DNA from: Pisolithus tinctorius
Lineage: Eukaryota > Basidiomycota > Agaricomycetes > Boletales > Pisolithaceae
DNA: 64,000 nt
Reading direction: 5' to 3'
Assembly (NCBI GenBank): GCA_024663395.1
Contig: JANFAH010000003.1
Span: 3,968,001-4,032,000 of the forward strand
A model generated the notes under the pieces. It worked only from the letters and a program-made list of their open reading frames with translations. It searched no databases and was not told the origin of the DNA. Each line of letters begins with the position of its first letter. Position 1 is the first letter of the stretch. A program made the translations under genes and the position numbers. Below, in pieces: positions 22,336 to 32,722 of this stretch.

Positions 22336-24720
22336 ATGCTGGATTTCCCAGGAGCACTGAAGCTGGATGACAGTGTTGCCCCGCCTGTGCGACCCCAAGA
22401 CCCTCTCCTGACACAGATCACCCCAGGCGAGCTACTAGGATCTGACGAGCCACTCATTATGGTAAAGGTGCCAGAGTCCTCACTCTCCTCGCTTACCTCA
22501 CTCCAGTCCTCATTGCACCCACTCTCACCCAAGGTTACCCACCCCTTACCAACACTAGAGAACCCCCTACCCCAAATTCCACACCTCTTACTGTCCCTGC
22601 TCCCCCAGTCGGGAACTAACACGTATACTCCCAACATGCCACCTGGACCACAGATGTCCTTTGGAAGGAAAGAGATGCCCCTGCATAATACAGCCAAAGC
22701 ACCATCATTCTCAGGAGAACCATGCGACCTCCTGCATTTCTTAGAGGACATCGAGCAGCTGTGTGAAGATGCAGGTTACTACGCTGATCAGGATAAAATC
22801 CGTTGGACCCTCCACTACCTGACTCACGCCAATGAAGAGCTCTGGGCGACCTTAGATGCAGTATCAAAAGGAGACTGGGAAGGGTTCATAGAGGAACTCA
22901 AAACTTACTATCCTGGAGCAGAGTATGATGATCGTCGACACACTGTGTCGGAATTGGATGAGATCATCCAAAGATACACATCCTGGCCAATGAATATGCG
23001 AGGAAAGCTAGGAGAGTATTTCAGGGCATTCCAGCACGTTGTGACATTCTTAGGCAAAAGGAACCGCCTGTCTGAGAGAGAAAGAGACACCAAATTCTTA
23101 CAAGGTTTCCATGTGGACTTTAGGAACATCCTTCTACAGCGATTGTCACTCCTTCATCCTCGACACTATATGGACAAGCCTTGGGCATTCAAGGAGGTCT
23201 ATGAAGAAGCCACCTTCCTTCTGAGTGGCAGGATGGCTCCCCCCATCACATTGCCCACAACCTTTCAACAACCTGCAATAGTCCACTGCCAAGCCCCCAC
23301 GATTAATGAAGTGCCTTCTCATGAGCCTGCACACTCACTCTATGAGCCTCGCCACCGACCAGACTGCTTCTTCTGCAGCGAGGATGGGCATCTGACCCCA
23401 GACTGTCCCTGCGTCCAGGAGTACATCAAAGCTGGAAAGTGTAAGTTGGTGGGAGGCCAGGTCTTCCTCCCAGATGGGAAGGATGTACCTTGGGGAATAC
23501 CAGGGAGGAACTTTAAACAGAAGATCGATGCATGGCACTCGATGCGAGAGGCAGTCCTTGCCTCGATCAACACCTATGGAGAGGTGTCCTCTACAGTGAC
23601 ATCGCCCTCACACTTTTCCCACGATTCCCCTCCACACATGACCTCCTCTATGTTCTTTGAACAGTCATCAGATCCCCTCAACCTTGTGCCAGGATTGTCC
23701 TCCACATTCCTGCTCAATGATGACATAGGAATACAGATCGAGGATGAGGACGACCACACTGCCTATGCCTGGGCATATGCTCAGCTAGAGCAAGTGAAAT
23801 TGAACATCAAAGGCAAGAAGTCCATCTGCTTCGATGGAGTCGACATACCCAAGTGTGCGAGCTCCTCAAGCAAGATACCTACCGCCCCATCTGCTACCCC
23901 TAGAGCTACAACAGAGAAATCCACTGCGTCGAACAGAAAAGAACCCCAGTATAAGTTTACCAGTGGTTTCGATGATCCCACGGCAATCAAAAGGATCATG
24001 AATGGTATGCTCGACATGAAGCTCAAAGTGTCTTACCACGACTTGCTAGTACTGAGTCTGGAACTCCGTAAACAGGTGAAGGAGCTGGCCACAGCAAAGC
24101 GAGTTCCTACTACTGCTGTCGACACTGTGGCGCTCAGTTCTGAGCCATCAGAATGGCTTGCATACGAGCAGTACACAGTAAAGGAGGAAGAGGAGAAGAC
24201 AGTCAGGGCTGAGTCGATGCCACTAAGGGCAGTGGATGGGGTCCTAGAAGGTAAACTGAATGTCGAGTGCATCCTTGACAATGGCTGCCAGGTGATAGCT
24301 CTTAGGAAGGAGCTGTGGGAGGCTATTGGTACTCCTCTGCGCCCAGATCATGCGACAGTTCTTGAAGCTGCAAACAAGTCATGTGCTCATACCCTGGGGG
24401 TTATGGAAGATGCCAGGCTCAAGATTGGACCATTAGAAGTCTTCCTACAGATACAAGTCATTGAGAATGCCCCTTTCGACCTACTGCTTGGCTGCCCATT
24501 CTTCTGCCTCTTAAGCTCAGTCATGTGCGACTTCCCGAACAGAGAGCAGTTGGTCGAGCTTTGCGACCCCAACACTGGTCAAATGGTTCTCATTCCCACA
24601 CACCCTCGGGAATGCCTCCATGCCAAACCGAGGTTTGTAGACCCCATCGATGCCAATAAGTACAAAAATCACCTATGTTTGGAAAAGAAATGCATGCACA
24701 CGACCAAGCAGGGTTTTTAG
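22336..24720 (+). CDS. gag-protease of gypsy-2
   Basis: The first in-frame ATG is at 22336; the frame is open from 22159 without another ATG. An acidic Pro-rich N-terminus precedes the capsid-like gag domain (about 22650-23230, with SFSGEPCDLLHFLEDI), a CCHC knuckle CFFCSEDGHLTPDC at 23365-23406, a linker, and a retropepsin-like segment ILDNGCQVIALR (about 24270), where the active-site triplet reads D-N-G rather than D-S/T-G. It ends at TAG 24718, right after a slippery heptamer. This is the only long gag-pro frame in the window that is still open end to end. The rest of the element is broken, so it could act only in trans. Confidence 0.88.
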   Translation: MLDFPGALKLDDSVAPPVRPQDPLLTQITPGELLGSDEPLIMVKVPESSLSSLTSLQSSLHPLSPKVTHPLPTLENPLPQIPHLLLSLLPQSGTNTYTPNMPPGPQMSFGRKEMPLHNTAKAPSFSGEPCDLLHFLEDIEQLCEDAGYYADQDKIRWTLHYLTHANEELWATLDAVSKGDWEGFIEELKTYYPGAEYDDRRHTVSELDEIIQRYTSWPMNMRGKLGEYFRAFQHVVTFLGKRNRLSERERDTKFLQGFHVDFRNILLQRLSLLHPRHYMDKPWAFKEVYEEATFLLSGRMAPPITLPTTFQQPAIVHCQAPTINEVPSHEPAHSLYEPRHRPDCFFCSEDGHLTPDCPCVQEYIKAGKCKLVGGQVFLPDGKDVPWGIPGRNFKQKIDAWHSMREAVLASINTYGEVSSTVTSPSHFSHDSPPHMTSSMFFEQSSDPLNLVPGLSSTFLLNDDIGIQIEDEDDHTAYAWAYAQLEQVKLNIKGKKSICFDGVDIPKCASSSSKIPTAPSATPRATTEKSTASNRKEPQYKFTSGFDDPTAIKRIMNGMLDMKLKVSYHDLLVLSLELRKQVKELATAKRVPTTAVDTVALSSEPSEWLAYEQYTVKEEEEKTVRAESMPLRAVDGVLEGKLNVECILDNGCQVIALRKELWEAIGTPLRPDHATVLEAANKSCAHTLGVMEDARLKIGPLEVFLQIQVIENAPFDLLLGCPFFCLLSSVMCDFPNREQLVELCDPNTGQMVLIPTHPRECLHAKPRFVDPIDANKYKNHLCLEKKCMHTTKQGF
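24711..24717 (+). promoter_or_regulatory. candidate -1 ribosomal frameshift heptamer (gypsy-2)
   Basis: GGGTTTT, read G GGT TTT, lies immediately before the TAG that ends gag-pro. A -1 slip gives GGG TTT TTA GAG and enters the pol frame, whose translation (AGFLEMV) matches the pol start of gypsy-1 (QGFLDFV). Confidence 0.72.
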
Positions 24721-25078
24721 AGATGGTCAATGATTCGCAGAGGTCACAACGAGACCAGGATTTTCCAATGATGTTACCACTTCTTTTCATTGCTGAAACA
24801 TCTTTAGAGGACAAACCTTTTCCTAGCGACAATTCTATCACTGACGCTCATGTTACTTCGCATCTTTCTCTTCCTTCTACTTCACCAGTTTATGCCCCTG
24901 CTTCAGATCCTTTAAAGTCTACCATCGACCATATAATTACTTCTAGAGTTACTGTGCCTGTGGCTCCAATCCCAAATTCTACTCCTGTTTCCCCTTATGA
25001 GATTGGAGCTGAAAAACTCGTCCTAAAATACAAGCCTGTAGCCAAAAAGGTCAGACCAGTCGAGATTGCAACACCTGC
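24718..25078 (+). pseudogene. N-terminal part of gypsy-2 pol, cut by a nested insertion
   Basis: The -1 frame runs through a Ser/Thr/Pro-rich linker to KYKPVAKKVRPVEIATPA, matching KYKPVAKKVQPVATEMPA in gypsy-1, and stops at the edge of the LTR-like repeat at 25079. The following portion (linker and N-terminal RT, about 330 residues in gypsy-1) is missing. Confidence 0.8.
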
Positions 25079-26036
25079 TGTCACACACCAAAGGTGTTGT
25101 GGACATGGTTACAGCTGACTCTGCCTAACTCATTGATGAGTTGCGCACAATGCCCAAGCATGCAGATGAAGACTAAAGGCCTCATGTGTAGAAAGACTGT
25201 CAGACATTAACAGTCATCCTTCGCACAAGAACGAGTTGTCAGTGCTAAAGAGAAAAGAGGAAGTGAGTTAAGCACACATTAAAGGTTTTTAGCACCCATG
25301 TACAGCATTCCGGTTTTCGTCATATCTCCACCATTTCCAAAGATATCGACTCTGTTCCCACACTCGCTTAAAGTGCTCAGCCCCACGATTCTTCCTTCCA
25401 AATTTGGAGAGGATCCTCGCACCCTGCACGTTTCTACAGCACTCCATCCATCAGACACTCATTTTGCTAAGTCCATCAATCATGGCCACCTCTTCATCGG
25501 TCATCTCACTTGTCTCATTTGCCAGAGACAATGGCTATGTGTATCTGCCAGGCATTCCCACCAGCTTCCGTCCTGAAGCCCCCTGGTTCATCCCATCATT
25601 GTCAGCCCCATCTCATCCCATGCAGCTTGGTCAGCATGTTCTCCTTGTCAGTATGACTTCCAGAAGGACGTTCTTTGGTCACCTCAGGACTGTCACTCAG
25701 TTAGAAAGGTCTTATGTGGTCGTTTCAGTCTCCCTGGTTGATGAAGCATATGGATCATTCCTCCCTGCTCCCTGCACCATCTTTATTCCAGTCTCGTCCA
25801 TCATTCTTCCCACATTGTGACAGCTGCAGTATAATCTACTGTCCTCCAGCCTCCCTGATCGCATTCATGATGAGTATAACATGCATCTTGCCTTCTTACT
25901 GCAAGATCCAGCAGAAGACGTCCCCCCTTCTCCTCCTCCTCCATCAGAACCCCATTTGTGAAGTTTTTGTTAACTTCACTGGGAGGACAAAAGGGTGGGA
26001 GACGTGATCGCATATGCTCTCATTGCCCCAGGACCC
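25079..26036 (+). repeat. LTR-like repeat with embedded ORF, copy 2 (truncated)
   Basis: It starts TGTCACACACC like copies 1 and 3 and is cut after about 958 bp. At the right junction the repeat's run of Cs merges with the CCCCC of the RT coding sequence (CCCCCTCATGTCGAC). This suggests a microhomology deletion that removed the repeat's 3' part, with its TATA region, together with the neighbouring piece of RT. Confidence 0.75.
25482..25961 (+). pseudogene. embedded ORF of LTR-like repeat, copy 2 (one nonsense codon)
   Basis: Same 480-bp length as the other two copies, with the same motifs (VSMTSRRTFFG, EAYGSFLPAPC). It is broken once, by TGA at 25818-25820, where copy 1 has CGA and copy 3 has CAA. 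No indels. Confidence 0.65.
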
Positions 26037-27696
26037 CCCCTCATGTCGACTCGATTGCCAAGGACTTCGCAGGTCACTCGGTCTATGGCATCCTCGACCT
26101 CATGGTCAGGTATGACCATCGCACCATTCACGAAGACTATCACAATCTCACTATGTTCCATCTCCAGTCGGCACCTTGAGACTCACAAAACTGCCTATGG
26201 GCTACACAAACGTGGTCCAAGTGTTTCATGGAGACATAGCCTGGATTTTGCGTGACGAGATCCCAGAAGTCACATCACCCTTCATCGATGATTGCCCAAT
26301 CAAAGGTCCTAAGTCACGCTACCAATGTAAAGATGGATTGTACGAGACAATTCCATCGAACCCAGGAATAAGGAGGTTTATTTGGGAACATCTCTGTCAG
26401 GTCAACCGAATCCTACAAAGGCTAGGACATGCAGGTGCTACAGTCTCTGCAAGCAAAATGGTCATCGCAGCACTGTTGATCGTGGTCATAGGCCACAAGG
26501 TATCCTACAAAGGCAGGGTCCCAGACAAGTCCAAGGTCCAGAAGATTCGGGACTGGCCTTATTGTACTAACGTCTCTGAGGTTAGGGGGTTCCTGGGTAC
26601 AATAGGATATTGTCACATATTCATCAAGGACTTTGCCAAACATGCACAGCCGCTCGTCAACCTAATGTGCAAAGATGCTCCTTTCGAGTTTGGCAAGCGA
26701 CATTGGGACATGATGGACTACCTTAAAAATGCGATCGCGACATCCCCTGCCTTGCATCCAATCGACTACAGTGTAGACCGCAAAGTGATCCTCGCAGTCG
26801 ACACCTCAAACATCGCAGTAGGGTATATCCTCATGCAGGAGGGAGAGGATGGGGTTAGATACCCAGCCAGGTTTGGATCAGTCTTGTTGATCGAGTGTGA
26901 GCACAGGTACAGCCAGGCAAAACTTGAACTCTTTGGCTTGTTCAGGGTGCTACATGACATATGGATGCACATTTTTGGGGTCAAGCAGTTGGTGGTCGAG
27001 GTCAATGCTCGCTATATCAAAGGAATGATTAATAACCCTGACCTGCAACCCAATGTGACAATTAATAGATGGATCATGGGAATACTCTTGTTCAATTTCG
27101 AGCTAGTCCATGTCCCTGCCGCTAGGCATGCCATGCCCGATGGTCTCTCAAGGAGGCCTCAAGCCGAAGAAGATCCAGCGGAGGAAGAGGAGGGGTATGA
27201 GGACTGGGTGGATGAGTGTGGAGCTTTTGCAATCGAAGTACTGAATCCCCATGAGCCACGGAAACCGGAGTCTAAGCTACATGGAGAACCTGTCAGTACC
27301 TTCCTGTCGACACAACCCTCCACACACTCTATAACGATTCCCTGCACAGAGAAGGCCATGCTAAGAGATGAGAAGCTCCACGACATCCGTAAACTCTTGG
27401 AAGATGGTAGGAGACCCAAAGGGATGACAGAGAAGGACTTTGAGGCATTGGTCTCATCGGCGACTAAGTTCTTCATGAGACGGAGGGAATTGTGGAGGAA
27501 AGACCCCCAAGGAAGGCACAGACTTGTGCTTCCACCAGAACGACACTTCAAAATCATTCAACAAGCTCATGATGACCTAGGTCACAAAGGAATATACTCT
27601 ATGTGTGCAAAGGTTCTCACCAGGTTCTGGTGGCTGATGGTGGATCAGGATGTTCAGTGGTATGTTCAAACCTGTCATGACTGTCAACTCCACTGA
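26037..27696 (+). pseudogene. gypsy-2 pol: C-terminal RT, RNase H and H2C2 zinc segment
   Basis: RT resumes at PPHVDSIAKDF; a one-base loss near 26165 shifts the frame, which is then open from about 26176 to 27696. It shows KLPMGYTN, the FIDD box (FIDDCPIKGP, about 26281), the RNase H acidic sites (ILAVDTS; YSQAKLELFG; VEVNARYI), MPDGLSRRP, and the zinc segment HDDLGHKG ... CHDC. The stop at 27694 is TGA where CGA is expected. The integrase core follows after the fold-back insertion. Confidence 0.88.
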
Positions 27697-27759
27697 CAGG
27701 ATCGGTTACACATCCCACCTGTTGTTGCAATCCCAGAACCCTTGTTCTATAAAGCATTA

Positions 27760-29225
27760 ACACAATAACCCCTCACCCTAGCCCTAAACCATGAGTGTAT
27801 GAAATAGGGTACTGACTCTTGGCTTTCTATTGGTCCATGAATCAAGTGATTTGGATAGGAATTGAGAGAATAGCAGCCTTTGAAAATGACATGTCATGCG
27901 GTCAGTTTTTTGACTTTAAGTTTTGATTACATAGTTTTGAATTTAAACAAAGTTTAAAATGCTGTGAGGTGACTTACCAATGCTTACATGGTATATCACA
28001 TGGTCTATTTGATGATTGTCATCATACAAACAATGCCAAACAATGAATTAGGGACCATCAAGGCTCCTCTTTCTACCCCAACTCATGAAAACCATCCTCC
28101 TGGTCCATCGGGCCATTTTCTCAGAGTAATCCCCATAAATATTGGTGCCCACTACAGTAATGTCATCAGGGTATATGTCCAACACAATCAAACCCTTAAA
28201 AATCTGCTTTCAGTCATCCCTGTGCTGTTTCCCCCACCCATACCCTGATATGTTCTGCAACTAATCAATACTGAGAATGTGTAAAAGCCATGATGGTTAA
28301 TCTGGCACTTTAAAACATGACCAACAATCCAATGACATCTATCTGGTGGGTTTCCCACCTCAAGGGTGCTGGGTTGAGGGCTAGGGGAGCTGAAAACTTC
28401 ATACAGTCCACGTGCCCTGGGGGGATAGTCCACTGAACGCTAGGAAGGAGATTCCATCAATCCATCTAGGCCTGGGTATTACCTATGGTCTTATGTGACC
28501 AAATCACACATCCCAGTCATCCACAAGTCAGCTGAGAGCATGGTCTAGCCATGCTTCCATGCCACCTGAAGTGCACCAAGAATGTTTTGTCTCACCCCAG
28601 CATTGAACTTAATTGTACTGTGGTGAAGATGTACTGGTTAGAAGGTGTTTTGTTTGTTCATCATTTTCTGATGTGCCAGATTGACCTCCATGGCATTTCA
28701 GCTGTCTCAGTACTGATTAATTGCAGAACATATCAGGTATGGGTGGGGGAAACAGCACAGGGGATGACTGAAGCAGATTTTTTAAGGGTTGATTGTGTTT
28801 TGGACATATACCCTGATGACATTACTGTAGTGGGCACCAATATTTATGGGGATTACTCTGAGAAAATGGCCCAGATGGACCAGGAGGATGGTTTCATGAG
28901 TTGGGGTAGAAGAGGGAGCCTTGATGGTCCCAATTCATTGTTTGGCATTGTTTGTATGATGACAAATCATCAAATAGACACATGTGATATACCATGTAAG
29001 CATTGGTAAGCACCTCACAGCATTTTAAACTTTGTTAAATTCAAAACTATGTAATCCAAAACTTAAAGTCAAAAAAACTGACCAGCATGACATGTCATTT
29101 TCAAATGGCTGCTATTCTATCAATTCCTATCCAAATCACTTGATTCATGGACCAATAGAAAGCCAAGAGTCAGTACCCTATTTCATACACTCATGGTTTA
29201 GGGCTAGGGTGAGGGGTTATTGTGT
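27760..29225. mobile_element. fold-back DNA element with about 545-bp inverted arms
   Basis: The left arm starts ACACAATAACCCCTCACCC at 27760; the right arm ends with its reverse complement at 29225. Arms of about 550 bp (27760-28310 and about 28671-29225) match closely; a 360-bp spacer separates them. TTA flanks both sides (27757-27759 and 29226-29228), fitting a TWA-type duplication of PIF/Harbinger-like elements, though the class is not proven. No transposase is present, so it is non-autonomous. It interrupts the integrase gene of gypsy-2. The ORF at 28551-29009 lies partly in the arm and is probably not a gene. Confidence 0.85.
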
Positions 29226-29231
29226 TTAGTC

Positions 29232-30231
29232 ATAACTAATGTAAAACATACAAACATGTACAATGGTTATGCCAAAGTCTGGAGGGTTTCACTACATTGT
29301 CCAAGCTCAATGCTCACTCACTGGATACCCAGAGTGGGCCATGCTTCATGTGGAAAATGGCAAAGCAGTTGGAAAGTTCCTGTTTGAACAGATATTGTGC
29401 AGATGGGGGACCCTGGGGGTCATAGTAACCAACAATGGCAGGCCCTTCATACAAGCGCTAGACTGGCTCTCTGAGAGATATGGCATCTGCCACATTTGCA
29501 TCAGCCCTTACAATTTGCAGAGTAACGGAATCGTTGAGTGCTGACACTATGACGTTCACGAGGCACTGGTGAAGGCATGTAAAAGTGAGATAAGTAAGTG
29601 GTTGGAAGTAGCCCCATCAGTGTTTTGGGCTGAGAGGGTTACGGTGCAGAGGGCAACAGGGTATTCTCCTTATTACATGGCTCATGGGGTTGAACCTCGA
29701 CTACCATTCGACATTACCGAGGCCACCTTCCTAGTTCCACTAGAAGAGGACACATATACCACTACTGACCTCGTCGCACATCGAGTGCGACAACTACAGA
29801 AATGCCCTGAGGACCTCGAACACATCAAGGGGCTTGTGTTGAAAGCTTGGTATGCCTCTGCCTGCGACTTCCAGAGTTGATTCCGGCATACCATCTGCAA
29901 TCGCATCTTCGACCCTGGGTCCCTGGTCTTGGTAAGGAACTCACACATCGAGAAGGAGCTCGACAGGAAAACAAAACTGCGGTACCTGGGACCCATGGTA
30001 GTCATTCGACGGACTAGAGGAGGATCCTACATCCTGGGGGAACTCGACAGGGCCATATCACGCACTAGGTATGCAGCCTTTCGGCTAATTCCCTACCTGC
30101 TTAGGGAGGGCACACAACTGGACATCGCATGGATCACAGGCCTGGATGAAGAAGTGATCAACGAGATCGAGGAGCTGTTGTCGCACTCACCCGATGAGCC
30201 AAGAACTGGTGACTTCGACACTGAGGGCTAA
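29232..30231 (+). pseudogene. integrase core and C-terminus of gypsy-2
   Basis: The frame runs from VMPKSGG through the core to an acidic C-terminal tail ending at 30231. TGA codons at about 29542 and 29878 stand for Arg. The second catalytic Asp is Asn (VTNNGRPF where gypsy-1 has VMDNGSAF); the Glu is kept (NGIVE). The C-terminus has KLRYLGPMVVIR and TRYAAFRLIPY. The first Asp region was lost or disturbed by the fold-back insertion. Confidence 0.85.
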
Positions 30232-31265
30232 CCTCGAGCCATTGTGGTTCCTATATATATATGACATTCGCTCACTCACACCCCTGACAGACACTTTCAA
30301 GAAACATATGTTCTTCCTTACACATTCTCCACATCTTTTTGTTTCTTTTTTTAATTTTTTTTTAAGTTTTTTTTTTTTTTTACTTACATTTTCCCTCTGA
30401 GTATAGCACAGGCGACCAGGCACGCCATGTCTTAATATTTAAAAACAAAAGCAAAACCACAAACAAAAATCACGAATGATGACAAAAAGAGAACTAGAAT
30501 AGAGAAGAAGGGTCTAGGGCACCAGAGGAGAGCAGGGGGCCACAAGGTACTTTACGAAGTTATTTAATACTCCTTCCTTCCCAGAGCAATCTTGTGGAGC
30601 ATTGCAATCTCTTCAGCATTGGAAGTGATTGCTGCCTGGAGAGTGGCAAGAGATCTCAGGTTATGGAGGTTAGATTCCTCAGCGGCCTCGAGACAATGAG
30701 AGATGTCAAAGGAGGAGGCCAGGGGGTGAGCAAGGTGAGGTAGGTGGTGGAGGGGGACTGAGGAGACCTGGGAAGGAGTTGAAGGGTCGGGGACAGTGGA
30801 GAACGTAGGTGATGTGCTAGAGATGGAAGGAGATGGGGGGGGAATGTTGAGGGCAGGCAATACGGGGCTGACTGACATGGACATAAGGGGGACAGCAGTA
30901 GCATGAGTGGACGATCACTGGTGTTTAGTCCCCCAGGCCAGAGAAGCTTGGGACTCCGCATCAGGGTCATTTGCTGCTGCCTTCTGACACTTCTTGAGGG
31001 CTTCCAAGGTAGCGAGGGCCTAGAGAGAGGCGATCGAGTGCGAGCTAGTGTCAGTCGAACACGAAGCAAAGGAGATGACAGGGACTCATGTTGGTCAGAT
31101 TAGGCCCCTGCGAGCACTGTTTGCGATGATTTAAACACAAGGAACAAGCCCTGGTGGCCTCACTCGAGCACTGGTAGCCAGACCCTACACACAGTGTACA
31201 AGGACTATCCGCGAAGACAACTCCTGTCTCAGGGTCCCCAGCTGTGAACAGCTCAATCTGCACAG

Positions 31266-32722
31266 TGTCACACACCAAAGGTGTTGTGGACATGGTTACA
31301 GCTGACTCTGCCTAACTCATTGATGAGTTGCACACAATACCCAAGCATGCAGATGAAGACTAAAGACCTCATGCATAGAAAGACTGTCAGATGTTAACAG
31401 TCATCCTTCACACAAGAACGAGTCATCAGTGCTAAAGAGAAAAGAGGAAGCGAGTTAAGCGCACGTTAAAGGTTTTTAGTGCCCGTGTATGGCATTCTGG
31501 TTTTCGTCGTATCTCCACCATTTCCAAAGATATCGACTCTGTTCCCACACTCGCTTAAAGTGCTCAGCCCCACGATTCTTCCTTCCAAATTTGGAGAGGA
31601 TCCTCACACCCTGCACATTTCTACAGCACTCCATCCATCAGATGCTCATTTTGCTAAGTCCATCAATCATGGCCACCTCTTCATCAATCATCTCACTTGT
31701 CTCATTTGCCAGAGACAGTGGCTATGTATATCTGCCAGGCATTCCCACCAGCTTCTGTCCTGAAGCCCCCTGGTTCATCCCATTGTTGTCAGCCCCATCT
31801 CATCCCATGCAGCTTGGTCAGCATGTTCTCCTTGTCAGTATGACTTCCAGAAGGACGTTCTTTGGTCGCCTCAGGTCTGCCACTCAGCTAGAAAGGTCTT
31901 ATGTGGTCATTTCAGTCTCCCCAGTTGATGAAGCATATGGATCATTCCTCCCTGCTCCCTGCACTGTCTTTATTCCGGTCTCATCCATCATTCTTCCCAC
32001 ATTGCAACAGCTGCAGTATAATCTACTGTCCTCCAGCCTCCCTGATTGCATTCATGACAAGTATGACATGCATCTTGCCTTCTTACTGCAGGATCCAGCA
32101 GAAGATGTCCCCCCTTCTCCTCCTCCTCCATCAGAACCCCATCCATGAAGTTTTTGTTAACTTCACTGAGAGGACGAAAGGGTGGGAGACATGATCGCAT
32201 ATGCTCTCATTGCCCCACAGACCCCCAACGCCCTAGCCCCCTTTGACACCTGACTCATGCCCTTCAATTCTGGAATTAACACTTCCCTGTCTGGAAACAC
32301 TGTCCATCTGTCATGCTGTCTTTGGATCTAGAGATGTCTCCACCAAGATCTAACTTGCATCGCCACCCCCTAATGTGATATCAGTGCGCTTACTCAGTTT
32401 CTGATTCTATTTGACTCATTTTGTGATATTTTGACTATCCTTGACTTGTTCATTGCCAATACTTACCAATCTTCTTTGCTTGCTTACTTTTCATTTCTCA
32501 CTTACTCATCATGATTACTCAGTCCTTACTCATTACTTACCAAGTGTTTGTGCCTTGTTTGTCACAAGCTATGCCCCCCCCACAGTATATAAACCCCCAT
32601 GTACTTAGCTACCAGGAAGCAATCAGAAGCAATCCAGCAGTCAGTTCAGCTCAGCTCAGCATATCTCATTGTCGACAGTTGAGGCTCCACAAAGGGGTCT
32701 ATCTGTCATCATTTGTATACTT
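31266..32722 (+). repeat. LTR-like repeat with embedded ORF, copy 3
   Basis: It starts TGTCACACACC and is the clearest copy: ORF at 31669, then a tract rich in TTACTCA/TTACCAA words, then a TATA box (AGTATATAAACC, about 32583) about 130 bp before the end. Related 31-bp sequences flank it (31233-31265 and 32727-32758), both from the interrupted antisense gene. It lacks internal retrotransposon sequence and so looks like a solo LTR if it is an LTR at all. Confidence 0.65.
31669..32148 (+). CDS. conserved 159-residue ORF inside LTR-like repeat, copy 3
   Basis: The ATG at 31669 and TGA at 32146 enclose 159 codons, the same length as copies 1 and 2. The open frame extends upstream to 31489. Shared stretches are as in copy 1. 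The codon that is CGA in copy 1 is CAA (Gln) here (32005-32007). There is no recognised domain and no clear membrane segment or signal peptide. Confidence 0.6.
   Translation: MATSSSIISLVSFARDSGYVYLPGIPTSFCPEAPWFIPLLSAPSHPMQLGQHVLLVSMTSRRTFFGRLRSATQLERSYVVISVSPVDEAYGSFLPAPCTVFIPVSSIILPTLQQLQYNLLSSSLPDCIHDKYDMHLAFLLQDPAEDVPPSPPPPSEPHP

Noticed and set aside
22158..22751. 197-codon minus-strand ORF over gypsy-2 gag
   Set aside because: Antisense shadow of the gag frame; Ser/Gly-rich composition mirrors the Pro/Ser coding strand.
28551..29009. 152-codon ORF in the fold-back element
   Set aside because: Most of it lies in one inverted arm whose mate is not coding; no domain is seen.
30330..30385. 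Poly-T run as an RNA polymerase III terminator
   Set aside because: No tRNA or other Pol III gene with A and B boxes was found upstream; the run is a simple repeat in the element's 3' region.
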